The position numbers were made by a program, and so were the translations under genes. From positions 248,001 through 312,000 of the forward strand of contig CANMLS010000001.1 in NCBI GenBank assembly GCA_947498785.1: a stretch of 64,000 nucleotides of DNA, given 5' to 3'. The notes under the pieces were generated by a model. The model was not told the DNA's origin. It searched no databases and was given only the letters and a program-made list of their open reading frames with translations. Positions within the stretch are counted from its first letter, which is position 1; every line of letters begins with the position of its first letter. Below, in pieces: positions 11,497-21,437 of the stretch. The DNA is from an uncultured Aquimarina sp. (GTDB lineage Bacteria > Bacteroidota > Bacteroidia > Flavobacteriales > Flavobacteriaceae).

Positions 11497-11736
11497 ATGG
11501 ATTCAGTTGGGAATAATCCAATGGATAGTGATGTTCACGTTGACGAATTTATTTAAGGCGTTAGAAATCAAAATAAAACAGGCAAAAGCTTTGGTGATAA
11601 AAAAGCTGTAACAACGGTTCAGTATACAGAAGACGATAAAGTTAAGAGGATGTACGCTATGAAAATAAATGATTTTTCAGCGCAATTCCTACAATACATA
11701 TTTGTTAATCATATTAGCTACAAAATCATCTTTTAG
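11497..11736 (+). mobile_element. IS1595-family transposase remnant (truncated, in-frame stop)
   Basis: Reads MDSDVHVDEFI*GVRNQNKTGKSFGDKKAVTTVQYTEDDKVKRMYAMKINDFSAQFLQ, resembling the IS1595-type DDE core (hVDEF...GR...KVKRfYalkI.DFSA). Confidence 0.75.
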
Positions 11737-11796
11737 TCTGACGGAATTATCATTTAAACATGTTTTATCGTTTTTAAGCCTGTATTTAGCCAAAAA

Positions 11797-12921
11797 TTGA
11801 AAACAAAAGATAGTATGTTTAAAAAGTATCGAATACTAAAATGGATATCCATTTTTATTATCAGTTTAATTATTGTGATCGTTTCTTTTGGAGTTTGGTT
11901 TAAAAGTTTAATTCCACCTAAAGATGATAAAATAGTATCTACTTTAATAGAGGACTTGCCATATTTATCAGAAAACAATATCCCTATTAGAGGTAAAATA
12001 CTAGCTGTAGTAACAAGTACAAATATTATGGGGGCTACTAATAAAAGTACAGGTTATGAATTAACAGAGTTAGCTCGAGCATATTGTACGTTTAAAGCAA
12101 ATGGTTTTGAAGTAGATATAGCAAGTCCAAAAGGAGGCAAGTCACCTGTAGTTATAGACTATGAAGATATGGGGCCATATGATTATGCATTTTTAAATGA
12201 TTCGATAGCACAGTATAAAACAAACCATACAATTATGATAGAAGATATTGTTTCAGAAAATTACCAAGCTATCTTTTTTGCAGGAGGAAAAGGAGCAATG
12301 TTTGATTTTCCCAATAATAAAACTATTCAATCTATAGTAAAAAATTATTATCAATCCAATAAAGTAATTGGTGCAGTTTGTCATGGTCCATCTGCTTTAG
12401 TCAATGTGACCTTAGATAATGGACATCTACTTTTAGAAAATAAAAAAGTAAGTGGATTTACAAATAAAGAGGAACTACTTTTAATAAATGATGCAAAATC
12501 AATATTTCCATTTCTTTTACAAGATAAAATGCTTGAGCAAGGAGCCAACTTTGATGAGGGTGATATGTATTTAGAAAAAATCAGTCACGACAAGAATTTG
12601 ATAACCGGACAAAACCCTTGGTCTACATGGAGTCTGGCCGAAAAGATGATTAAACAATTAGGGTATTCGCCAAAACCTAGAGAATTGACCGATGAAGAAA
12701 ATACAATAAAAGTTTTATCAACATACCGAACATATGGTAAAAAGAAAGCAAAAAAAATGATCGAGAACATGTTGTTAAAAAAGAAGAAACCTATAAATAG
12801 GGTGTTAATAGCACAACATAGCTTAGTTGCAGCTATGCAAGGCGAATTAAGCGACTTTTTCAATCTTATTGGACTAGTATCTTTTGAAAAAAAATGTGAA
12901 TCCAAAAGAGATGAAATTTAA
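11797..12921 (+). CDS. DJ-1/PfpI family (type 1 glutamine amidotransferase-like) protein
   Basis: FEVDIASPKGG, AIFFAGGKGAMFDF, VIGAVCHGPSALVNV nucleophile-elbow motif; N-terminal TM. Confidence 0.9.
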   Translation: MKTKDSMFKKYRILKWISIFIISLIIVIVSFGVWFKSLIPPKDDKIVSTLIEDLPYLSENNIPIRGKILAVVTSTNIMGATNKSTGYELTELARAYCTFKANGFEVDIASPKGGKSPVVIDYEDMGPYDYAFLNDSIAQYKTNHTIMIEDIVSENYQAIFFAGGKGAMFDFPNNKTIQSIVKNYYQSNKVIGAVCHGPSALVNVTLDNGHLLLENKKVSGFTNKEELLLINDAKSIFPFLLQDKMLEQGANFDEGDMYLEKISHDKNLITGQNPWSTWSLAEKMIKQLGYSPKPRELTDEENTIKVLSTYRTYGKKKAKKMIENMLLKKKKPINRVLIAQHSLVAAMQGELSDFFNLIGLVSFEKKCESKRDEI

Positions 12922-12949
12922 TTACATTTGAGAAAAATATCGTGTCAGT

Positions 12950-14004
12950 TTGAGTTTTTTAGATATACTTCTTATCATCATTAGTAGTGCAGGACTTTTG
13001 CATGGAATTGCATCTGCCGTTTATTTATGTTTATTCAAAAAGAAAAAAACAATAACTAATTATCTTTTGGCTTTAATTTTAGTATTTACAGCTTTTAGAA
13101 TAGGAAAGTCTGTTATGCTAAATTTTGGTAACAATTTAGAACCATTATTCATATTTGCTGGATTATCCTTTTTATTAATAATAGGTCCTTTATTAAGATG
13201 GTATGTAGCGGGGATGACACAAGTTAATTTTAAATTGAGGCATTATTATTTTGTAGAATTAGCTCCTTTTATTGTACTGTTTTTTGCTAGTTTTTTTGTT
13301 AATAAGAATTGGTTTGATAGTAAAAATGAGGAAGTCATCATACTGTTTGCCAGTGTTCTTTTCTTCATTTATTTACATTTTGCATTTTATATTTTTATGG
13401 CCAATAGAGTCTTAAGAAGAATTAAAAAAAATATGCAAGAGAACTACAGACAAAATCGCAAAAAGCAATATCATCATGGTTAAAATTATTGATTATTGGT
13501 TTTATTATTATATGGATATCATATTTTTTGAATATTATAGAAGATACCGTCCCTTATATAATTGGTCCAATCATGTATTCTGTTGTAATATATTTTTTAA
13601 GCTTAAAAGCATTTCAGTTAAAAATAACAGATATAAACGGAAATACGTTTAAAAATGATAATGGTAACCAATTATTTAACCAAATAGACAAACTAATCGT
13701 AGATGATAAGTTATATCTTGAATCTAATATATCACTATCTAGTATAAGTAAGTTAGTGGGGAAAAGTACTCAAAAAACCTCTGAAATAATTAACCAATAC
13801 GCAAAACAAAACTTTAATGATTTTATAAATACTTACAGGATTCAAGAAGCTAAAATGAAACTTAGAGATGAGAAAAATAAAAACTATACAATATCTACCA
13901 TTGCTTTTGATGTTGGTTTTAATAGTTTATCATCATTCAATAGCGCATTTAAAAAACTTGAAGGAACAACTCCATCTGTATACAGAAAAAATGACATTGT
14001 CTGA
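12950..14004 (+). pseudogene. AraC-family regulator with membrane N-terminus, split by one frameshift near 13450-13485
   Basis: ORF 12950..13483 (TM helices) runs into ORF 13489..14004 (TM plus AraC HTH); the second frame upstream reads TKSQKAISSWLKLLIIGFIII, a natural continuation. Confidence 0.8.
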
Positions 14005-14053
14005 TGGGGTTTTGTGTTTAGTAGGACAGTATTTCAAATAATCCAAAGCTATT

Positions 14054-14752
14054 TTAAAGCCACTTGGCCTTTACATCTTTGTATTTGGTTCTCCCGATAG
14101 GGATACGTTCTCCATTTTTGAGCTCGGCCATATATTTGCTTCCGGATGTCACACTGATTTTCGTTATCTCAGACATTTTTACTAAATATGATTTGTGGAT
14201 GCGTTCAAAAGAAAATGATAACAACTGTTCTAACTTTTCGAGTGATTTATCATGTAATTCTTTTTTTTTATCAGCTAGAAAGAGTTCTGTATAGGCACCA
14301 GCACCTTTAATATAAAGTACTTCTTCAATAGGTATGAGTTGTATTTTGTGTCGTTTTTTTACCGTTAAAAATTTAATCGCATTCGTTGCTGTTTTTTGTT
14401 TTATACTAGTTCGGTGTAAAGCTTGTTCCAATCGATCTTTATTAAATGGTTTAGGAACAAAATCTAAAACTCCATATTCAAAAGCAGTAATTGCTTGATC
14501 TTTATAGGCAGAAATAATTATGGTATGAAACGATTCAGAAACTGCGGTGGTAAGCAAGTCAAAACCACTGTCGCCGTTAAGGTTTAAGTCCAAAAGAACA
14601 AGATCTAATGTGTTATTCTCAATAAACTTTACTGCCTCTTGAAGCGTATTAATATGGGTTATCGATTGTAAAGCAACTCCGAGAATAGTACGAGTCATTC
14701 GTTCAATTCTTTTAGCTATTCTTGATTCATCTTCAACAATTAAAATGTTCAT
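14054..14752 (-). CDS. LytTR-family response regulator
   Basis: REC (ILIVEDESRIAKRI, LDLVLLDLNLNGDSG) plus LytTR (ERIHKSYLVKMSEI). Confidence 0.93.
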   Translation of the reverse strand: MNILIVEDESRIAKRIERMTRTILGVALQSITHINTLQEAVKFIENNTLDLVLLDLNLNGDSGFDLLTTAVSESFHTIIISAYKDQAITAFEYGVLDFVPKPFNKDRLEQALHRTSIKQKTATNAIKFLTVKKRHKIQLIPIEEVLYIKGAGAYTELFLADKKKELHDKSLEKLEQLLSFSFERIHKSYLVKMSEITKISVTSGSKYMAELKNGERIPIGRTKYKDVKAKWL

Positions 14753-14756
14753 CTCC

Positions 14757-16433
14757 TTAGTAATATATTTTTATGGTATTTTTCCAACCATGATTTGTTT
14801 GTACAGAGGTGAAATCCCATTGCTCATGATAACTCTCTGTAAGTCGAGCTTTGATATACTTCAATCCTGTACCTTCTTTTTTATAATTTGCTTCTTGTCT
14901 CATCGTAACAGCAAAGGTTAAAAAGGTATAGCATTTATAATCACTATATGATTCATAAACAAGTTTAAATGTAATACTATTGTCCTCTAGAGGTAAGCTA
15001 TGAGTAATTCCGTTTTCCAATAATGTATGAATAATTCCAGGCGGTATTTTTTGTTCAAAATCAATGTTTTCTTCTTGTAAAGAATAGTTGATTTCTTTTC
15101 GGTATTCCATAATTTCAAGATGTGTACGACAAAGCATTATTTCTTGATCAATAGGAATCAATGTTTGATTTTCTATCTGGTTAAAAAGATCAAATTCTTT
15201 AGCTAAAGCTTCTATAAACAAAACTCCTTTCTTAGGTGTTTCTTCTACCCAATCTATTAATGAGGTCAAGGTGTTCATTAAAAAATGAGGCTGAATATTC
15301 TTTTTTAGTAATTCTAGACGCAGGCGTGTGGATTGCACCAAGGATGTTTCATAAGCCAATCGTTGCTCTTTAATTCTCAGAGAAAGCAAATAAAACATAC
15401 CAAGAAGAATAAGGCTAAAACCTGCAAATAGACTTTTGTTAAACGGAGTGATAAAACCTATGGGGACGGATAGTAGGATGGTCAACAATACAAGACGAGC
15501 ACCTTTCATCTTTTTATAAACTCCAAACACCACAATTCCAAATGAAAACAACCACATACTTAAAACCATATTATTGGCTGTCAATTCGAAGACATATTTT
15601 GATAGGAAAATGAGTAATAGAATAACCGCATAAATAGTCAGTAGCAATTTTTGTTTGGGGAAAGGAAACTGCATGGAAAAATAAAACGGAATCAAAAAAG
15701 AAATACCAAGCATCAAAATGCCTATGATCTGTAAACGTATAACATGCATACTATAATGAATCGGCACATAGGCCTTGATGTACTCTGCCAATATCAGTAT
15801 AAAAAAGAGAAAACAACTAACACTGAAAATTAGTGTTGTATATTTCTTTTTGTCGCTTAGAAAGAGAAATAGAAAATAGAAAGAGGCAATAAGAAAGGCT
15901 CCTGCAAAGAGATGCATATAGGAAGATTCGATGAGTTGATCACTTAATAGATCGTCGTAATAGTCTATTTTTAATCCCCATATCCCTGAATGATCTGGAA
16001 AATAATAAAGACTTGAACGTATGGCCAATACATGTTGGCCCTCTTCTGTTAGATGAGCAGGGATACTAAATGTCGCCCACATTTTACCTTCAGGCGGTAG
16101 AGCTGATTCCTTACCTGGATTCCCATTTTTACCAATCAATACCCCATCCCAAAAAACCTCATACTCTCCATAAACATCCAATAGGATTCCATAGGGATGT
16201 AATGACTCGGGAGTTTTCAAAACATCAATTTTAGTCCGGGACCAATAAATCTGATCACCCACTACAATTGGTTTCCTTCTTTTCCAGGATTGATCATTCA
16301 GATCTTTGGCAGCCCATTCTTTTTGATCTCCAATCTGGAAAACTGCTTCGTACTCCTTAAAAACAGGATTTTGAGAACAAGATACCACAAGTAGCAATAC
16401 TAATAGGAGGTAAGGTGAAAATCTCAAGTTCAC
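14757..16433 (-). CDS. LytS-like histidine kinase, lipoprotein-type N-terminus with 7TM region
   Basis: KKNIQPHFLMNTLTSLIDWVEE His_kinase motif, multiple TM helices; adjacent to its regulator. Confidence 0.85.
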   Translation of the reverse strand: MNLRFSPYLLLVLLLVVSCSQNPVFKEYEAVFQIGDQKEWAAKDLNDQSWKRRKPIVVGDQIYWSRTKIDVLKTPESLHPYGILLDVYGEYEVFWDGVLIGKNGNPGKESALPPEGKMWATFSIPAHLTEEGQHVLAIRSSLYYFPDHSGIWGLKIDYYDDLLSDQLIESSYMHLFAGAFLIASFYFLFLFLSDKKKYTTLIFSVSCFLFFILILAEYIKAYVPIHYSMHVIRLQIIGILMLGISFLIPFYFSMQFPFPKQKLLLTIYAVILLLIFLSKYVFELTANNMVLSMWLFSFGIVVFGVYKKMKGARLVLLTILLSVPIGFITPFNKSLFAGFSLILLGMFYLLSLRIKEQRLAYETSLVQSTRLRLELLKKNIQPHFLMNTLTSLIDWVEETPKKGVLFIEALAKEFDLFNQIENQTLIPIDQEIMLCRTHLEIMEYRKEINYSLQEENIDFEQKIPPGIIHTLLENGITHSLPLEDNSITFKLVYESYSDYKCYTFLTFAVTMRQEANYKKEGTGLKYIKARLTESYHEQWDFTSVQTNHGWKNTIKIYY

Positions 16434-16767
16434 TTTAGCGATTTTTGACGTAAGATAACCATTATTGACGGCTTCTTAGAGCAGTTCATTAAAGTATAGA
16501 GCAGTTGGTAAAATTTAGATGAGATAAATGAGATAAAAAAACATTCTTTGTTAAGATGAAAAACTAATAATTTGAAACAAGCTAGAATCTTATTCATTTT
16601 AACTTTCCCATTTGGTGTTATTGCTTATAGCTAGGAAAGTAAAAAATCTGAATCAACATTCTATATAATTGCCTATACCCATTCTGGTTCCATGATGGTT
16701 CTTTAGTAAAAAAGTTATAACTCATGGTTCACAAGCTGCATGGTAAAAACTATTAAATATTAAAATA

Positions 16768-17964
16768 ATGAAAAACAAAACAGGACTACTACTTTTAATA
16801 CTTCTCATATTAACAAATAATAGCTTTGCTCAACAAAGAGATAGCCGCGCTCCAGAGGCTACAGCCAACGAATTGAAACTCTCATACAATGAAATTCCAA
16901 ATCTCAAAAAAGCTTTTATAGATGCTATTCCAACAGATAGAAAAGACGGTATTTTGATAGGTGAATTAGGCACTGGTGGAGGCAATAAAGACATGATTAT
17001 AAAGTTGGCACAGGAGATTTCTAACAATAAGCATGACCGTTTCGATAGCTTTCTTATTGTCTATAAAAACAAGCTCCTTTTTGAATCCTATTATAGAAAA
17101 GGTCGTATTAACCTACCTCATTACCAAGCATCAGCAACTAAAGCCTACACTGGTTTAGCAATTGGCCGTGCTATTCAATTAGGGTATCTAACCATGTCCG
17201 ATTTAAATAAGCCATTGATTAGTTTTCTGAAAGACTTAGACTCCACAAAATTTGTTGAAGGAGCAGAGAAGATCACACTGCACCACGCACTGACTATGAG
17301 TTCTGGTATTCGCATTACTAAAGAACAGAGAGAAAAATTCAAAAAAAAACCAAATAAGCTAAAAGGCCAAGGGCTAGTTCAAGCAATACTTGAGAATAGC
17401 ACACCTATTACTTCAGATTCTCAAAGCTTTAAGTATGGAGGTGGTGCTCAATTGATGATGCAAATTATTGAAGCTGTAGTACCAGGGACAGCCAAAGATT
17501 TTATTAAAAAAGAGCTCCTAGACAAAATGGGTATAACCAATTACCGCTGGCAGACAAATGATCTTACTGGTCTTCCTGAAGCAGGTTGGCGTTCAAGTAT
17601 GACATCACGTGATATGGTTAAATGGGGAACAATAGCCATGAACAATGGTAAATGGAATGGAGAACAGCTAATTCCAGAAGCATTTATCACCAAAGCAACC
17701 AGCAGAATACTTTATACTGGTGATGATGAAGTCTACGGCGGTGGCAAAAATGTATCTAATCAAGGCTATGGTTATTTTTGGTGGAATGCAGATTTAAAAG
17801 TTGACAATAAAAGTTATTTCAGCACATCTGCTCAGGGAGGTAACGGTCAATATATAATTCTAATCCGGGAACTGGATTTGATGGTTGTGTTTACTTCTAA
17901 TGATAACGATAACAAAACCTTGCAAATAACAGCAGACAGGATTTTACCTGCTTTTATTAAATAA
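16768..17964 (+). CDS. Serine hydrolase (beta-lactamase class C-like)
   Basis: SATKAYTGLAIGRA (SxxK) and YGYFWWNAD; signal peptide. Confidence 0.9.
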   Translation: MKNKTGLLLLILLILTNNSFAQQRDSRAPEATANELKLSYNEIPNLKKAFIDAIPTDRKDGILIGELGTGGGNKDMIIKLAQEISNNKHDRFDSFLIVYKNKLLFESYYRKGRINLPHYQASATKAYTGLAIGRAIQLGYLTMSDLNKPLISFLKDLDSTKFVEGAEKITLHHALTMSSGIRITKEQREKFKKKPNKLKGQGLVQAILENSTPITSDSQSFKYGGGAQLMMQIIEAVVPGTAKDFIKKELLDKMGITNYRWQTNDLTGLPEAGWRSSMTSRDMVKWGTIAMNNGKWNGEQLIPEAFITKATSRILYTGDDEVYGGGKNVSNQGYGYFWWNADLKVDNKSYFSTSAQGGNGQYIILIRELDLMVVFTSNDNDNKTLQITADRILPAFIK

Positions 17965-18244
17965 TAACAAAATAACAAACCTTATGAAATTCTAAATAAT
18001 GAGAAAAACGTATTTTATTCTGATCCATACAGAACGCTTTTTTAAATACTTTTAATACTAAAATAGAACACTAAAGACAGTGATTCACATCTATAAAAGG
18101 TCTTTATTTGGGGCTAAATCCTCTATACATCATAGCACATTGTTTCCATAGTTTTATACAATCATGATTTTTGTGTTTAACTAGTTAACAATTGTATAAA
18201 AATTTTTGTTTTGGAGGCTGTAGGCCGAAAATTTTAAATCTATT

Positions 18245-18441
18245 TTAAAAGCCTATTACCTTGATTTTATATAATTTACCAATAGGAATGGTATCATTTC
18301 TAATATAAATTCTATTACCTTCAATACTTTTAATATGCAAAGTTGTAACAGCAAAAGATTTGTGTACTTGCAGAAATTCATTTTTGGGTAGCATTTCTAT
18401 GATATCCGAAATTTTCCCACGAACAGTAGAGTTTATTTCTT
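18245..18441 (-). pseudogene. C-terminal remnant of a LytTR response regulator
   Basis: Reads EINSTVRGKISDIIEMLPKNEFLQVHKSFAVTTLHIKSIEGNRIYIRNDTIPIGKLYKIKVIGF*, very similar to the C-terminus of the 29500..30198 protein; stop immediately upstream, no REC domain. Confidence 0.8.
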
Positions 18442-18651
18442 AACTGTTGAATAATTAATTCTATTTTTTTAAATCAATAATCTCATCTTTTAATTTCTTA
18501 TTTACATTTTTAATGAGTTCGTTTTGAAGTTTCATAACTCTAAATAAATTGTGAATTGCGTTTAACTCAATAGGTAATAATAATTTATAAAAAATGATGT
18601 AAAAAAATAAAAAAAGTTTTTAATATCATTTTTTTACTACATTTGATTTAT

Positions 18652-19009
18652 TCAATAATGAGTCCATTAAGGACGCATTGCCTATATAAATGAAAACATT
18701 TTTCAGATTCGGGCTTAGAAGCATAAAGAAGTCTGCTTCAAAAGCTGCCTCAGGGATGAGGAACCGAATTCTCAGGCTGACTTCCAAAAAGTATACAATT
18801 GCACTTCAATTTTTTGAACGAATATCATTCGTTCCATATACTATTTCTATTATTCGAATATGAAATAATTTATGTAAATGATTAAATCATTTATTCTATT
18901 TATTTCTAATTTTTTAAATCCCGTATAATGGAATGATCCATTGGTCGCAAGGCTATTCTGGTCTGTGTTTGCAATGGTGATTTTTATCTGCAAATCAAAA
19001 ACAAAACAG
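18652..19009 (+). promoter_or_regulatory. Long candidate structured 5' leader of the arginine decarboxylase operon
   Basis: TAnnTTTG-like -7 box (TACATTTG) at 18638-18645; GAAGTC (18728-18733) pairs with GACTTC (18779-18784); CCTCA(748-752)/TGAGG(757-761) competes with TGAG(757-760)/CTCA(771-774); 8-bp hairpin GAACGAATatcATTCGTTC at 18816-18834. Confidence 0.4.
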
Positions 19010-20464
19010 ATGAAAACAAAATATATCGATCTTATCGACCAAACCTTTCATTTCCCTCAAGAGGAATTTAAACTAGAGGATAATCAACTACAATTTCATG
19101 GCATTAACCTTATGGAGTTGATCTCTCAATATGGTGTGCCTCTAAAATTCACCTACCTCCCTAAAATATCTGAAAACATTAACCGAGCAAAAAACTGGTT
19201 TAACAATGCAATCAAAACAAATAATTATGCTGGTAATTATAACTATTGTTATTGTACCAAAAGCTCTCACTTTCAACACGTATTAAATGAGGCACTAAAA
19301 AATGATATCCATATAGAAACGTCTTCGGCTTTTGATATTGATATTGTAGAAAACTTAAAGAGGCAAGGTAAAATCAATGACGATACCTATGTTATTAGTA
19401 ACGGCTTCAAACGTGATCAATACGTTCAAAATATCGCCCGACTGATTAATAACGGACATCATAATTGTATTCCTATTATTGATAATTACGAAGAATTAGA
19501 TCTATTAAGCGATGTGATTAATGACGATTTTAAGGTTGGTATCCGTATTGCTTCTGAAGAAGGCCCAAAATTTGAATTTTATACTTCTAGATTAGGAATT
19601 GGGTATCGAAATATTGTGTCTTTTTATAATAATCAAATCAAAAATAATCCAAAAGTTAAGCTAAAAATGCTTCACTTCTTTATTAATACGGGTATTCGTG
19701 ATACCGCTTACTATTGGAATGAGTTATTAAAATGCTTAAAAGTATATATCAGTCTTAAGAAAATATGTCCATCCTTGGATAGCTTAAATATTGGAGGTGG
19801 TTTCCCTATAAAAAACTCTTTGGCATTCGATTATGACTATCAATATATGATTAATGAAATCGTAAATCAAATCCAGATTGCCTGTGAAGAAGCACGGGTA
19901 GATGTTCCTAATATCTTTACAGAGTTTGGAAGTTTTACGGTTGGCGAAAGTGGTGGTGCTATTTATGAGGTACTATACCAAAAACAGCAAAATGATCGTG
20001 AAAAATGGAATATGATCAATTCATCTTTTATCACGACAATGCCAGACACTTGGGCAATAAATAAGCGTTTTGTGATGCTTCCGATAAATAGATGGCAAGA
20101 AGAATATGAACGCGTATTACTTGGAGGTCTTACCTGTGATAGTGATGATTATTACAATTCCGAACAACATATGAATGCCATTTATCTACCAAAATATAAA
20201 AAAGGCAAACCGTTATACATCGGATTTTTTAATACAGGAGCATATCAAGAAACCATTAGTGGTTTTGGCGGATTACAACATTGCCTGATCCCACAACCTA
20301 AGCATATTTTGATAGATCGTAACGAGAATGGAAAGGTAACTACAGAAGTTTTTGCGCAACAACAAACCTCAGAACAGTTATTATCGATTCTTGGATATCA
20401 AAAAACAGCAAAAGAGAAAGTCTTAGAATATTCACAAAAAGAAACATTTATACATTCTAATTAA
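19010..20464 (+). CDS. speA: Biosynthetic-type arginine decarboxylase
   Basis: PLP fold III-type motifs (YCYCTKSSHFQHV, SLNIGGGFPIKNSL, TEFGSFTVGESG); followed by agmatinase. Start chosen at MKTKYIDLIDQTF. Confidence 0.85.
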   Translation: MKTKYIDLIDQTFHFPQEEFKLEDNQLQFHGINLMELISQYGVPLKFTYLPKISENINRAKNWFNNAIKTNNYAGNYNYCYCTKSSHFQHVLNEALKNDIHIETSSAFDIDIVENLKRQGKINDDTYVISNGFKRDQYVQNIARLINNGHHNCIPIIDNYEELDLLSDVINDDFKVGIRIASEEGPKFEFYTSRLGIGYRNIVSFYNNQIKNNPKVKLKMLHFFINTGIRDTAYYWNELLKCLKVYISLKKICPSLDSLNIGGGFPIKNSLAFDYDYQYMINEIVNQIQIACEEARVDVPNIFTEFGSFTVGESGGAIYEVLYQKQQNDREKWNMINSSFITTMPDTWAINKRFVMLPINRWQEEYERVLLGGLTCDSDDYYNSEQHMNAIYLPKYKKGKPLYIGFFNTGAYQETISGFGGLQHCLIPQPKHILIDRNENGKVTTEVFAQQQTSEQLLSILGYQKTAKEKVLEYSQKETFIHSN

Positions 20465-20489
20465 TTTATTAAATCCAAACATTTTAAAA

Positions 20490-21437
20490 ATGGAAACTAA
20501 GAAAACATATGCCGGAATTCCAGAAGAATATACTAGCTATGACAAATCAAAAGTAGTATTAATTCCTGTGGCTTATGATGGAACCAGCACTTGGGGAAAG
20601 GGAGCAGATAAAGGTCCTGAAGCATTTTTACACGCTTCAGAAAATATGGAGCTATATGATATAGAAACCAATAGCGAAGTGTATAAGCAAGGAATACATT
20701 TGACCGAACCGGTGGATGAAGTTTCCTCTCCAGAAACTATGGTTACAGCCGTACATAATGTTGTTAAATCTAACATAAAACGTAACAAATTTGTGACTCT
20801 TTTTGGAGGAGAACATTCTATTTCTATAGGGGCCATACGTGCTTTTGATGAGTGTTTCGATGATTTAACAGTAGTGCAAATCGATGCCCATGCCGACCTA
20901 AGAAAAGAGTATGAAGGTTCTAAGTACAATCACGCTTGTACATTGTATGAAGCCAATCAAAACACCAACCTTATTCAAGTAGGGATAAGAAGTATGGACG
21001 CTTCAGAAAAATTAGTGATGAATGAAGAAAACGTTTTTTTTGCACACGAAATGGCAACTGATGATTATTGGATGGACAATGCCATCGAACTAATGACAGA
21101 TAATGTCTATATCACTTTTGACCTGGACGCTTTAGATCCTTCCATTTTGCCTTCAACAGGTACTCCAGAACCAGGAGGGCTATTATGGTATGAAACCCTT
21201 GAATTTCTTAAGAAAATATTTGAAGAGAAAAATGTAGTAGGATTTGATATTGTAGAATTATGTCCAAATAAATATGATAAATCCTCTGATTTTGCTGCTG
21301 CCAAATTATACTATAAAATGTTGAGTTACAAATTTGCAAAACAAGATGTTGATGATGAGAATGAAAATCTATATGCCTTTAAAGGAAATGATAAAACTAA
21401 CCACCTAAAATTTGATGACGATGAGTACGAAGGATAA
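20490..21437 (+). CDS. speB: Agmatinase (ureohydrolase family)
   Basis: GGEHSISIG, QIDAHADLR, FDLDALDPSILPSTGTPEPGG metal-binding motifs. Confidence 0.93.
   Translation: METKKTYAGIPEEYTSYDKSKVVLIPVAYDGTSTWGKGADKGPEAFLHASENMELYDIETNSEVYKQGIHLTEPVDEVSSPETMVTAVHNVVKSNIKRNKFVTLFGGEHSISIGAIRAFDECFDDLTVVQIDAHADLRKEYEGSKYNHACTLYEANQNTNLIQVGIRSMDASEKLVMNEENVFFAHEMATDDYWMDNAIELMTDNVYITFDLDALDPSILPSTGTPEPGGLLWYETLEFLKKIFEEKNVVGFDIVELCPNKYDKSSDFAAAKLYYKMLSYKFAKQDVDDENENLYAFKGNDKTNHLKFDDDEYEG

Noticed and set aside
12585-12905. 106-aa minus-strand ORF
   Set aside because: Shadow ORF opposite the DJ-1/PfpI gene.
18462-18620. Short minus-strand reading NAIHNLFRVMKLQNELIKNVNKKLKDEIIDLKK near the LytTR relic
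   Set aside because: Too short and low-complexity to assign; may be relic sequence but cannot be supported.
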